From: SXOA01 sp051004015
Lineage (GTDB): Bacteria > Planctomycetota > Planctomycetia > Pirellulales > Pirellulaceae
Assembly: GCA_051004015.1 (NCBI GenBank)
Contig: JBPCKT010000157.1
Coordinates: forward strand, 124,001 to 188,000
Direction: 5' to 3'
DNA length: 64,000 nucleotides
Both the position numbers and the translations under genes were made by a program. The notes under the pieces were generated by a model. It searched no databases. It worked only from the letters and a program-made list of their open reading frames with translations, and was not told the origin of the DNA. Positions 8,583 through 17,654 of this stretch are shown in pieces (the first letter of the stretch is position 1; the number at the start of each line of letters is the position of its first letter).

Positions 8583-10811
8583 TCAGTTCGTCTCTTTCGT
8601 CCGCCACTCCGCCAGCAGCTTTGTGAGCAACTGCTGCTTGGGCTGCGGGAGCATGGCGACGAGGCATTTGCTCTCGGGGTCGAGCCAGAACTGGCCGAGA
8701 GGCTCGGCTGCGCCTTCGGTGAGGGAATCGCGGACGCGGGCCAGCTGGGGCTCGATCTGCTCCTGGCCGACGACGAGCTCCTTGGCGGGATGCAGCTCCA
8801 GCTCCAGATGCTCGGCGAGATACTGCGGGGCAACAATCTGAATGGTGCGGCCATCGACCACGCGGTAAGCCAGGTCCATCGGCTCCACGAGAGCGGTCAG
8901 CGCCTCCGAGAGGGGCTTCTTGTCGACAACCAACGTCAACTCGGCATCGGGATTCCAGCCGGAGGCAGCGATGCTCCGCCAATCGATGAGGATCCGCATC
9001 TTTCCCGCCGCGGAGAGCTTCTGGCAGATTTTGACCAGCGGCGTAGGACGATTGAACGTCAGAGAGATTGGCGCGGCCAGCCGGGCAGCGGCCTTTTCAG
9101 TGCGTGTGACGAGGCGGAAAGTTTCCGGATCAGAACCCTTCCCCGCCAAGGGCAAGCCTCGGGCGACGCGAAGCTTCTCAGCCAGTGTCAGAAATTGAAC
9201 ATGTGCCGACAGCCGTTGTCGCACCGAAAACTCGTCCTTTCCCGGTATCAGCGAGCAGGCGTTCTCGTCGTCATCTTCTCCCCAGCCCTTGGGGTCAATC
9301 ACGGCCATGATCCGTTCAGCCAATTCGGTAGCCTGCTTCTCATCGTCGTTTGTCAAATCACCCATGGGGTAGGTGACCTCCATCAGCTGGAGCTCGCGGG
9401 TCATCTTGTTACGAATGAGCTCCGGCTTGCGGACAATGATTTGCTCGTCCTCGACGATCACTTCCAGACCGAGCGGAGGCGGCGTCAGAACCGCGGTGAG
9501 AAGCTCGCCGAACTTAAGGTTCTCACCGTCGTAAGCAGGCAGCGTGGAACTGGCCGACTGCTTGAAAACCGCCAGGTTATCCGGCTCCAGCGTGATTGGA
9601 ATTGTGGAAAAGTCCTGCATGGACTGCAGGAAGTCGGCGAGTGTGACCTCGCCGGACGTGATCGTCAGTCCGGGAAGCGCGTCATTCATCCGCGCCGCGA
9701 TGTTGACGGTGCGGGCGGGCGGGCGAGGCAAACTCGGTTTGGCGGGCGCTTCGGCGGGAGACTCCGCCGGCCGGGGAACGGCAGGCACGGTCGTCGCGGG
9801 CTCGGGAGCCGGCGATGTGGGATCGCTGGAATTGCCGAACAGGCGGTCGAACTTGGCGAAAGGATTCGTCTTGGTCGGCGGCGCGGGTTTCGTTGTCACC
9901 GCCGGCTTTTTGCCAATGCCCAGTGGGTCTTCTTCCGTGGAGGGAGCCGGCGAGACCTTCGTCACCTCCGTTTTGCTTTTTTCGCCGGGCAGGGGGGGCT
10001 TTACCGGTGATTTTTCCGCGGAGGAATTCGCTGATGTGGAATCGGGGCTCTTCTTGGGCTCGGTGACTTTCGTCGCGTCCGGGTTTCCCGTGGGATTGCC
10101 CGCATCCGGAACCGTCTCCGCCGGCTTGATTTCGCCAGTGTTCTGATCGGGACTCCCCGCGACAGCCGTGTCGTCCCGGAAGAACGACAGCGAAAGTGCG
10201 ACGACCCCGAAGGCGAGCCCCATTCCCAGCAGAATGGAAACGGCCAGGAACAGCCAGGATTTCCAAGGCCGCTGGCTGGACCAGTCGCCGCTCGGCAGCG
10301 GCAGGACCTCGGAACCGGGGACAGGCGGCGCGGGCGCTTTTGCAACCGCTTCTTTGGAGTTCGGCGCTGCGTGAGTTGCCGACTTGCCATTGGCCGCGCC
10401 ATTCGCGGCCGGAGCCGGGTCACCTTCGGCAAAGCGGGATGGCTTGTCCTTCACCGCGGTCTTTGTCGGGCCGACGGACTTCGCCGGCGCGGCCGTCTTG
10501 GCTGGGCCAACGCTCTTGGCAGCGGGTGGCGGCGTTTTCGGCGCACCCGTCGCCAGCAGGGCTTCGACTTCGTCAAAATCCTGGTTCTCTCCCAGCGTGT
10601 CCTGGGCGTCGGCGGGGCGGATCGGCTTTTGAATGGCGGGCGCGGTTTCGGCCCGCAGGGCGGCGGAGTCTCCTGGCTTGGGCTCCTCGGGGAGCTTGAC
10701 CATCACCATTCCGCCGCACTTGGGGCACTTGAGCAAATGCCCGATGGCGGCCTGGCTCTTCACCTTCAGGCGCGATTTGCAGGTCGTGCAGGAAATGGAA
10801 AATGGTTCCAC
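8583..10811 (-). CDS. Zinc-ribbon, single-TM protein with secretin/STN-like domains
   Basis: 742 residues. The N-terminus has a zinc ribbon (Cys 8, 11, 29, 32; CTTC...CPKC), then a long Ala/Pro/Lys-rich linker, a transmembrane helix at about 184-208, a second Thr/Pro/Ser-rich linker to about 370, and a C-terminal part (about 375-742) with repeated STN/secretin-N-like units, for example 'LTLVVDKKPLSEALTALVEP' followed by 'YRVVDGRTIQIV'. This predicts a cytoplasmic zinc ribbon joined across the inner membrane to periplasmic modules. Its GTG start is 9 nt after the pseudokinase stop codon, so the two are almost certainly one operon and likely partners. Function unknown; possibly envelope assembly or signalling. 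Confidence 0.8.
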   Translation of the reverse strand: MEPFSISCTTCKSRLKVKSQAAIGHLLKCPKCGGMVMVKLPEEPKPGDSAALRAETAPAIQKPIRPADAQDTLGENQDFDEVEALLATGAPKTPPPAAKSVGPAKTAAPAKSVGPTKTAVKDKPSRFAEGDPAPAANGAANGKSATHAAPNSKEAVAKAPAPPVPGSEVLPLPSGDWSSQRPWKSWLFLAVSILLGMGLAFGVVALSLSFFRDDTAVAGSPDQNTGEIKPAETVPDAGNPTGNPDATKVTEPKKSPDSTSANSSAEKSPVKPPLPGEKSKTEVTKVSPAPSTEEDPLGIGKKPAVTTKPAPPTKTNPFAKFDRLFGNSSDPTSPAPEPATTVPAVPRPAESPAEAPAKPSLPRPPARTVNIAARMNDALPGLTITSGEVTLADFLQSMQDFSTIPITLEPDNLAVFKQSASSTLPAYDGENLKFGELLTAVLTPPPLGLEVIVEDEQIIVRKPELIRNKMTRELQLMEVTYPMGDLTNDDEKQATELAERIMAVIDPKGWGEDDDENACSLIPGKDEFSVRQRLSAHVQFLTLAEKLRVARGLPLAGKGSDPETFRLVTRTEKAAARLAAPISLTFNRPTPLVKICQKLSAAGKMRILIDWRSIAASGWNPDAELTLVVDKKPLSEALTALVEPMDLAYRVVDGRTIQIVAPQYLAEHLELELHPAKELVVGQEQIEPQLARVRDSLTEGAAEPLGQFWLDPESKCLVAMLPQPKQQLLTKLLAEWRTKETN

Positions 10812-10820
10812 GTGATGGCT

Positions 10821-13800
10821 CTAATTCAGTTTCACTTTGAAGACGTCGGGCAGTGTGTACTTCTTCTTTTCGGCCATCTGCCGGGTCGTAATCAGGATAA
10901 TGCTCTTCTTGGCGTCGTCCGGGTCCGGCCCCACTACCCACAGCAGCTTCTGGTCCACTTCGGAAGGGTCCTTCACCGTTGTCACCGGGTTGGCTTTGCG
11001 GACGAGAGCCGTCAGCACCTCGGCCACGGTTTTACCTTCTTGCTTAAAGTCGCGGATGGACTGGTTGCGAGTAATGCCGTCGAGCTTCAAGTCGTCGCCG
11101 ATGATCTTGATCTGAAAATCCACAGGCGCACCCTTGAGCAGGTTCGTCCTCACGTCCTCCGCCAGATCCCGCATCGCGAACTCCAAGGACTGCGAATCGA
11201 AACTATAGGAGGTCTTCAGGGTAAGAGCTTGTTCAATGGTCTTGACCTCGGGAATCGTCTCCTTGGGCTTTTCGACCACTGCCACCGCCGTTCCCGGCGC
11301 GGTGACGAGCAGCAATTCGCCGCCGAGCACCAGGTTGTGGGCCGCCGGCCCTTCCACGTAACTGTTCATCACCGCCTGGTCGTTCTCCACGCCGACCCGC
11401 ATGTTTTCGTGCAGGGTCGAAATCATCCGGGGATATCGGAAGGATAGCTTTTTCCAATAAGGGGGAGGCGTGAGGGCCACAAAGTAATCTTCCAACTTGG
11501 AGGGGATTTGCTTCAGCCGCTCCCGGACCTCCTTGGCCAGCTCGTACTTGGGCTTGTCGAGCGAGCCCAGCAGCCGCATCTCCAGGTAGAAGCTGTCGCC
11601 AAATTGCATGCTGGCGAGGCCCCCCTGCAACCCATCTCCCAGCAACCAGCCGAGCGGCTCCTTCACTTTAGCCCGCTCGGCGGCAAAAAGGGGAGCACCG
11701 TCGTCGTTAAAGAAAAAGGCCGGGCTGAAGAGGACGGTGAAGTGCCGGTCTTCATCCGTGGAGCGGCGGAGGCGCTCGATGTCTCGGAAGAGGGCCGGTG
11801 CGCCGCCGGCGGATTTGGCCACGTCCTTGATGTCGATCGGGTCGCCGATGACGAACCGCTTCTCCTCGGCGAGGGGATCGATGAAATATGCCCGGCCATT
11901 ACCAGCAAAGAACGAGGCGTCTCCCTCCTTCTGCTCCGCCGGGTTTCCCCATTTGGAAAGCAGGTCGTCCTTGGTCAGCGGCTCTTTCGTCCGGATGATG
12001 AAGCTGGTGCGGGGGAATTTTCCGTCGTTGTTATGAAAGCCGACGATGAGCTGCTCCATCTCCGCCAGCTTCACTCCGGCAGCAGCTTCCAGGGCATCGC
12101 GAGCCGCCGGAAAACTGGGACCAAGGGCATCGAGGACTTTCGCCCCCTCAGGGCTGGCCAGCATGTCCGACGGCCGGGCGATAAGGAAAACCTGCCCCTC
12201 CGGCGGAACGCAACGGAAGCTGACCGGCTTGCCGGAAGTGGGGCCGGCCCAGAGCGTGTTGCCGTCGTCGGGAATCACCTCATGGGCGACGACGCCTTCG
12301 CTGGAAGTAGTCTTATCCTTTGGTATCTTCTCCGGTGATACCTTTTCCGTCGTCGGGAGAAGCGACTCCGTTCCCGCGCCGGAGCTGGTGTTCGTCACTT
12401 TCGTCGAGCCGGTTTCCGTCGCGCCCTCTTCGCCAGGATTCGTTGTCTCCTCGCTGGTCCCTTCTTTCGGTTTCTCGGCCACCGGCTTCTCGCTCTTTCC
12501 AAGCATGTTGATGCCGATGACCGTGCTGATAGCAAGGACGCCCGCCACGGCCAGGCCGACGATGAGGTACTGCATCCGCCGCTTCTGCTTGGCCTCCTCG
12601 TAGGCCATGGCATTGAGGGGGTCCTTGGTTCCGCCGCTGCCATTGCCGGTCCTAATGACAGGACCTGAGGGAGCAGCAGAACTTTTGACGCTCTTGGCCC
12701 CATCGAGCTTGAGATTCAACCCCGGTATCGCGGGAGCCACGGGCCGGGGAGCCGCCGCCTGAGCCGCGGCTTGCGCGGCGAGTTGGCCCTGCTTCTGCGA
12801 AATCCAGTTTTCGTAAGCACCCTGCGTGGCTGGGGGAGCGGGCGGCGCGAGATACATAACTTGCGGGTCCACGAACGGCGTCAACTGCTCGGCCACGAGG
12901 CTCGCCGACTGAAAGCGGACAGCTGGGTTCTTAGCCATCATGAACGCGACGAGCTGGGCGAGCTGCGGCGGCACGCCGAATTGTTCCAGCGGACGAATGG
13001 CTTCGCTGGCATGGCGGACCATCTTCTGCTGCACGTTGCCGCCGGCGAACGGCGGAGTGCCGGAGAGCAGGCAATAGAGCGTGCAGCCGAGCGAATAGAC
13101 ATCCGAAAGCGGGTCCGGCACTTTGCCCGGCTGCATCAATTCGGGTGCAAGGTAATCGGCTTGCTGGCCAAGCTTCGCGGCATTCTCCGCCGCGGCGAAG
13201 TTGACCGGCTGCGGAGGTAGATGCGGTTCGAAGAGGAGCTTGAGATTGCCTGGGTTCTGCGGCGTGGCGTTTTCCACCCACAGGTTCGCCGGCCGCAAAT
13301 CGCCATGCACGCGCCCTGCCTGATGCATCTGAGCCAGACCTACCGCCGCCATCCGCACCAAACGGCACGCTTCCGGAACGGAAAACCGCCCGCTGGCCAG
13401 CCGCTCATCCGCCGCGCTGCCTCGGAGGTCTTCGCCAACCAGGAACTTGAAGGAGACCAAGTCCACCGGCTCGAAGAACCGCTGCAAGTGGGGCGAAGCA
13501 ATTTGCGAGGCTGCCAATGCGTCATTTGCCGCCGCTGCCCACAGACGGGCGTCTTGAATGACTGGACCCGTCAGAAACGTGAGCAGCACCGGGTGGCCAG
13601 TCGGCCGGTGAATCGCCCGAAACGACCCCGCCAGCCGGCCCTTTTCAATGCGGTCGTAAACGCTGTAATCGCCGTACATGAACGGCCCGCTCCGGCCCCC
13701 CAGCAGAATCGTGGTCTGATAGCGGCTGAGGATGTTGCGGGAGACGAGCCACTCCACCAGGGTCTTGGAATTCCCCTGGTCCCCCGCCCCCTTCACATGG

Positions 13801-13892
13801 GCAAAATCCTCCCGCAGCTGCTTGCACTGCTCCGCCGTCTGCAATCGGCTCTCCTCAAGCAGACGCCAGAAATTGGCCGTAGGTAGTGACAT
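10821..13892 (-). CDS. Membrane-anchored Ser/Thr pseudokinase with STN-like C-terminus
   Basis: About 1023 residues. Residues 1-75 are the helical N-terminal module seen in planctomycete kinases ('LVEWLVSRNILSRYQTTILLGG'). Residues about 76-350 are a protein kinase fold: the catalytic loop reads HGDLRPANLWV, LAPE stands for the APE motif, and SDVYSLG is conserved. Yet the VAIK lysine is missing (PVLLTFL) and DFG is replaced by FEP, so it is probably catalytically dead. A transmembrane helix (LIVGLAVAGVLAISTVIGI) lies near 450, then a periplasmic region ending in an STN-like domain (about 900-1023). The ATG at 13892 is preferred over the non-ATG start at 13937. First gene of an operon with the zinc-ribbon protein. 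Confidence 0.85.
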   Translation of the reverse strand: MSLPTANFWRLLEESRLQTAEQCKQLREDFAHVKGAGDQGNSKTLVEWLVSRNILSRYQTTILLGGRSGPFMYGDYSVYDRIEKGRLAGSFRAIHRPTGHPVLLTFLTGPVIQDARLWAAAANDALAASQIASPHLQRFFEPVDLVSFKFLVGEDLRGSAADERLASGRFSVPEACRLVRMAAVGLAQMHQAGRVHGDLRPANLWVENATPQNPGNLKLLFEPHLPPQPVNFAAAENAAKLGQQADYLAPELMQPGKVPDPLSDVYSLGCTLYCLLSGTPPFAGGNVQQKMVRHASEAIRPLEQFGVPPQLAQLVAFMMAKNPAVRFQSASLVAEQLTPFVDPQVMYLAPPAPPATQGAYENWISQKQGQLAAQAAAQAAAPRPVAPAIPGLNLKLDGAKSVKSSAAPSGPVIRTGNGSGGTKDPLNAMAYEEAKQKRRMQYLIVGLAVAGVLAISTVIGINMLGKSEKPVAEKPKEGTSEETTNPGEEGATETGSTKVTNTSSGAGTESLLPTTEKVSPEKIPKDKTTSSEGVVAHEVIPDDGNTLWAGPTSGKPVSFRCVPPEGQVFLIARPSDMLASPEGAKVLDALGPSFPAARDALEAAAGVKLAEMEQLIVGFHNNDGKFPRTSFIIRTKEPLTKDDLLSKWGNPAEQKEGDASFFAGNGRAYFIDPLAEEKRFVIGDPIDIKDVAKSAGGAPALFRDIERLRRSTDEDRHFTVLFSPAFFFNDDGAPLFAAERAKVKEPLGWLLGDGLQGGLASMQFGDSFYLEMRLLGSLDKPKYELAKEVRERLKQIPSKLEDYFVALTPPPYWKKLSFRYPRMISTLHENMRVGVENDQAVMNSYVEGPAAHNLVLGGELLLVTAPGTAVAVVEKPKETIPEVKTIEQALTLKTSYSFDSQSLEFAMRDLAEDVRTNLLKGAPVDFQIKIIGDDLKLDGITRNQSIRDFKQEGKTVAEVLTALVRKANPVTTVKDPSEVDQKLLWVVGPDPDDAKKSIILITTRQMAEKKKYTLPDVFKVKLN

Positions 13893-14192
13893 GCTCCATC
13901 CGTTCCTTGTTGCGTAGTCTCGCCCAGCCCTCGTCACCCGCGGTCACTCACCTCAGTTTTCCCGTGCCCTTCAGTGTATCGCGGTGAGCCTGACCGTGCA
14001 AAGCAAACATTCACCAACTCACCCATAGGTGGCCGGCCAATTCTGCTTTCCGCAGAGTGCGGAAGGGGCTGTTTCGGAGAAACGCACCCCACTGGCGGAT
14101 GACCAGAGCAACCGCGGGGCAGTGGCTGGGAAAGGGGAACCCAATTTCCTAAAAACCACCAGCCAGGGTCGAAATGGTTAGGGCGGGAACAG

Positions 14193-14321
14193 GTTCACGA
14201 CCAAATCACCAAAGTCGTGACCGTGATGAAGGGGTGCGAGGACATCGACGACTTCCGCGCCAAGTTCCCGATGGTGTTCAAGAAGAACGACGGGCAGATG
14301 ATCTTCGATTTCGGCGGCTAA
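14193..14321 (+). pseudogene. Possible 3' gene fragment
   Basis: A plus-strand frame ending at TAA 14319-14321 reads like the C-terminus of a real protein (VHDQITKVVTVMKGCEDIDD, then a short Phe/Lys-rich part ending MIFDFGG). The frame is open only back to a TGA near 14100, with no start codon or SD, and the upstream part looks non-coding. It may be the tail of a deleted gene. I do not recognise the family. Confidence 0.25.
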
Positions 14322-14370
14322 TCGGCTCGGGACCACGTGCGGGCCGCCTGGAGAATCCCGACGCCGCGCA

Positions 14371-14405
14371 TAAAAAAGCACGCCCACGCAACGCCGTGGG
14401 CGTGC
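14371..14405 (-). terminator. Intrinsic terminator of the protease gene
   Basis: An 11-bp perfect stem, GCACGCCCACG with CGTGGGCGTGC, has a 6-nt loop and is followed on the minus strand by TTTTTT. It lies 29 nt after the stop codon of the S41 protease gene. Confidence 0.9.
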
Positions 14406-14434
14406 CGCCCGATCTTCGGTTCATCAGCAGCGAG

Positions 14435-16534
14435 CTACTTCACCCCCGCCACCTTTTCCTTGTTCAGCAGCCGCGTATAGTCCAGCGTGAGGTTGACGGT
14501 TTCCTTATCGTAAAAATCCCGCGGGAAGACTAACTTGTCGTCCTTTTCTTCGGCGGTGGCCTTCTCTTCTTCCTTCTCGGAGTCGAGCTCGTTCCGGCGA
14601 GCCAGGAACTTTTCTTCGCTCAGCGGGTATTCCTTCTTCTTCTTGAAATCCTCATAGCGTTCGATACTCTTGGCCTGCTTGATGAAATCCTCGGACTTCA
14701 CTTGCCGCGACTGCGTGAGGTTCTTGAGCTCGGCAATTAGAGTCGGGGGGACCTTGTCCAGCCGGGTGAACTGGGCGGCCGGCACCTTGTCAAAATTCAT
14801 GGCATAATCCAGGTCCCCTTCGCTCACGTCCATGTGGTCCGTGATGGCGGGCAGGACGACGTCGGCGAGGACGCCTCGTTTCTGCGTGCTGTCGCCGTTG
14901 GGGCGATAGAATTGCTGCATCGTCAGTTTGAGAGCACCGAGGTTCGGCGGATCCTTGACGCGGTAGAGTTGCGGCCCCACGTCCAGCAGGCTCTGCACCG
15001 TCCCTTTGCCGTGCGTGGAGGTATCGCCGACAATCAGCCCGCGGCCGTAATCCTGAATCGCTCCGGCGAGAATCTCGCTGGCGCTCGCGCTAAACTTGCT
15101 GGTAAGTACGACCATCGGGCCCTTCCAGGTCACGTCCCGGTCCAGGTCGTCATAATGCTGCACCCGGCCATCGGGATCCTTCACCTGGACCACGGGGCCG
15201 TCCTCGATAAAGAGGCCGGTCAAGCTGATAGCCTCGGTCAGGCTGCCGCCGCCATTCTTGCGGAGGTCAAGAATCAGGGCGTCCACCCCCTTGGCGTTGA
15301 AGTCTTCCAGAATCTTCTTCACGTCCACCGTGGTGCTCTTGAACGCCCCGCCCGCGCGGGCCGCTTCCATATCCATGTAGAAGCTCGGCAAGTCGATGTA
15401 GCCCACCTTGTACGGACTGCCGTCGGCCTTCTTCCCTTCTTCGACAATCTTGCCGCGGGCTTCGCTGTCCTTGAGCTCAATCCGGGCCCGCGTGATCTTA
15501 ATGGTCTGCATCTCGCCTCCGGCGGCGGGGATGACGCCCAGGCGGACGATCGAGCCGGCCCGGCCGCGGATCTGCTTCACCACGTCGTTCAGCTTCATGT
15601 CCACCACGTCCACCAATTCCCCTTCCTCACCCTGACCGACCTGAATGACGCGGTCTTGCACCTTGAGCTGGCCGTTCTTGTCGGCGGCTCCGCCAGCGAC
15701 AATTTTGTCAATCACGGTGTAGCCGTCCTCGACCTTGAGCTGGGCCCCGATGCCGTCGAGGTTCAAGCTCATCATGATGCGAAAATTCTCCAGGGAGCTG
15801 GGAGACATGTACGTGGTATGCGGGTCGAAGCTGGAGGTCATGGAGGTGAGATACATCTCCAGCAATTCGTCCTCATCGGTCTGGTGCATCCGCTTGGCAA
15901 AGCTGTGATAGCGGCGGCTGAGACGGGCTTTGGGTTCGTCCTTCTTGGCCTTTTCGTCCTTGTCGGTCTTGAGCACCAGCAAATCGTACTTCAGCAGCTT
16001 GCGCCAACGGTCCTTGGCCTCGGCGGCATCCTTGGGAAACTCCTGCTTGTCCCAATTGGTGGTCAGGACTTCATCCTTCGTAAAGTCAAAGTCCTCCTTC
16101 AGCAGATCGTCAATCTGAGCCACTCGCTCATCGATTCGCACGATGAGCTTTTGGAAGACGGTGTATGCGAAGGAAACGTCGCCGTTGCTCACCTGGTCGT
16201 CCAGGACGTCCTTGGACTTCTCGAATTCGGCGATGTCGGCCTGCGTGAAGTACAGCTTGCGGTTGTCGAGGGTTTTGATGAACAGGTGCAGGCCCCGCTG
16301 CGAGATTTCGTCATCCAGGGCGTGTTTGGAGAGGTGGGCGTCCTTGATGAGCTTATTCACCGCCCGGGTCACCTGCCGGTCACTCACCCGCGGACCGGCC
16401 AGCTTGGCGTCGGCGGCAACCAAGGAATGAGGCGGCGGGGCCGAGCCCAGAGCCAGAAACAGGGCGACAGTGCCCCAGGCCACGGAGCTACCCAGCAAAA
16501 TGGAACGATGGACGATGGAAGATTTGCCGCGCAT
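14435..16534 (-). CDS. prc: Carboxy-terminal processing protease, Tsp/Prc type (S41)
   Basis: A periplasmic tail-specific protease of about 699 residues. It starts with a signal/anchor segment (SILLGSSVAWGTVALFLAL), then the long helical N-terminal region of Prc, a PDZ domain (about residues 230-330, 'DGIGAQLKVEDGYTVIDKIV'), and the S41 catalytic core with the Ser in KFSASASEI and the Lys in HGKGTVQSL, followed by a charged C-terminal domain. These match the Ser/Lys dyad of E. coli Prc. Such proteases degrade envelope proteins with hydrophobic C-termini. The ATG at 16534 has GAAGGGA 6 nt upstream, which decides the start over 16591. A strong terminator follows. Confidence 0.92.
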   Translation of the reverse strand: MRGKSSIVHRSILLGSSVAWGTVALFLALGSAPPPHSLVAADAKLAGPRVSDRQVTRAVNKLIKDAHLSKHALDDEISQRGLHLFIKTLDNRKLYFTQADIAEFEKSKDVLDDQVSNGDVSFAYTVFQKLIVRIDERVAQIDDLLKEDFDFTKDEVLTTNWDKQEFPKDAAEAKDRWRKLLKYDLLVLKTDKDEKAKKDEPKARLSRRYHSFAKRMHQTDEDELLEMYLTSMTSSFDPHTTYMSPSSLENFRIMMSLNLDGIGAQLKVEDGYTVIDKIVAGGAADKNGQLKVQDRVIQVGQGEEGELVDVVDMKLNDVVKQIRGRAGSIVRLGVIPAAGGEMQTIKITRARIELKDSEARGKIVEEGKKADGSPYKVGYIDLPSFYMDMEAARAGGAFKSTTVDVKKILEDFNAKGVDALILDLRKNGGGSLTEAISLTGLFIEDGPVVQVKDPDGRVQHYDDLDRDVTWKGPMVVLTSKFSASASEILAGAIQDYGRGLIVGDTSTHGKGTVQSLLDVGPQLYRVKDPPNLGALKLTMQQFYRPNGDSTQKRGVLADVVLPAITDHMDVSEGDLDYAMNFDKVPAAQFTRLDKVPPTLIAELKNLTQSRQVKSEDFIKQAKSIERYEDFKKKKEYPLSEEKFLARRNELDSEKEEEKATAEEKDDKLVFPRDFYDKETVNLTLDYTRLLNKEKVAGVK

Positions 16535-16764
16535 TACAGTCCCTTCGCGTGACGGAGGTTGGACCTTTGGCGTAAAGTGTTCACGCCTCATTACTTACCG
16601 AAATCCTAAGGCCATTGGAGGCTGGAGGCAAGTCTTTCGCCGGCCAGGGTTTCAGTGCGTGGAATTCTAGTCGGCTGGCTCCGACGGGACAACATGAATT
16701 TTACCCAGCCGTTACCGCTTACCACGCCTTAGCCGGTACGTAATCCTAGCGCAATGGCCTCTGC

Positions 16765-17565
16765 CTAAAGTTTGTTACCGGCGAGGAGAATTGCTTGCCG
16801 CAGAATTTGGGCCAATGGACCGCCTTCTTGGCCCAGCACGCCGCTCATACGCCACGTTTTCTCAGGAGCCACCGTGGCGGCGGCGGAAAAATCCTGCTCT
16901 AGCCGGTCCAGCAACTCGCCGTGGAACAGCAGATGCGGCTGGACGACGATCTGCCGGAAGGGACTCGCGGCCGCGGCGCGGATGATGTCTTGCGCTGATG
17001 GCTTGGCCATGGCCAGAAAGCCGACCTGCGTCTGGCCATTGCCGAGCCGCTGGTGAAGCAGCTCGCCAAGCTGCCGCATGTCGGCCGTCGCCGATGCATC
17101 GCGACTGCCGCGGCCAATGAGGAGGAGGCAGGTGTCTTGCGGATCGATTTGCGGATTGGCAGCGTCGCGAAAGCGATGTGCAGCCAGTTCAATTACGGGC
17201 TCTTGCAGGCCGAGCGGTTCCGTTTGCACCATCGGCAAATCCGGCCTGCCTGCCGCGGCCAAGGCGTTTCGCACCGCCGCCGGAATGTCGTCCTTGGCAT
17301 GTCCCGCCGCGAAGAGCAGTAGCGGCACCACCACGAGGCGCTGAACTTCCTGCTTCACAAGCCGAGCGACACCATCGTCAATCGTCGGTGCTGCCATCTC
17401 CAGATACGCCAACTCCGTCGCAAACAGCCGCGGGTCCAGCCCCGCAGCTATCTCATCCCCCAGAGCGCGGCATTGCCTTCGCCCCAACTCGCTCCGCGTT
17501 CCATGTCCGACCAGCAGCACGCCGGTGCGAGCGTGAGAAGCAAGGGAATCGGATTGTGAAGCCAT
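16765..17565 (-). CDS. CbiX/SirB-type sirohydrochlorin chelatase family protein
   Basis: A 266-residue two-domain chelatase-fold protein. The first half opens with 'GVLLVGHGTRSELGRRQ' carrying the family's conserved His-Gly and contains 'VVVPLLLFAAGHAKDDIP', with the metal-binding His of the repeat; the second half repeats the pattern ('LLLIGRGSRD', 'IVVQPHLLFHGELLDRL'). CbiX-type enzymes insert cobalt, nickel or iron into sirohydrochlorin for cobalamin or siroheme. In the second half the first motif has Arg in place of His (GRGS), so probably one active site remains. No other tetrapyrrole genes lie nearby, so the metal is uncertain. Starts with ATG, no SD. Confidence 0.85.
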   Translation of the reverse strand: MASQSDSLASHARTGVLLVGHGTRSELGRRQCRALGDEIAAGLDPRLFATELAYLEMAAPTIDDGVARLVKQEVQRLVVVPLLLFAAGHAKDDIPAAVRNALAAAGRPDLPMVQTEPLGLQEPVIELAAHRFRDAANPQIDPQDTCLLLIGRGSRDASATADMRQLGELLHQRLGNGQTQVGFLAMAKPSAQDIIRAAAASPFRQIVVQPHLLFHGELLDRLEQDFSAAATVAPEKTWRMSGVLGQEGGPLAQILRQAILLAGNKL

Positions 17566-17592
17566 TCCGAGATTCTACCATGAGGGGTCGTG

Positions 17593-17598
17593 TATAAT
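17593..17598 (+). promoter_or_regulatory. Possible -10 box for the DUF4058 gene
   Basis: A perfect TATAAT, 57 nt upstream of the DUF4058 start codon. No good -35 hexamer lies at 16-18 nt spacing, so this is weak evidence. Confidence 0.3.
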
Positions 17599-17654
17599 GG
17601 AGAAACGCTAGCTCCCATAGAGACGTGCCGAATATCTGTCGAGAGGATCGAGCC

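Larger units (their letters stand above)
13893..14434. other. Intergenic region, 542 nt, with a gene fragment and a terminator
   Basis: Holds the promoter region of the pseudokinase operon, with no clear boxes found, a possible plus-strand gene remnant at 14193-14321, and the terminator of the minus-strand protease gene at 14371-14405. Otherwise nothing recognisable. Confidence 0.5.
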
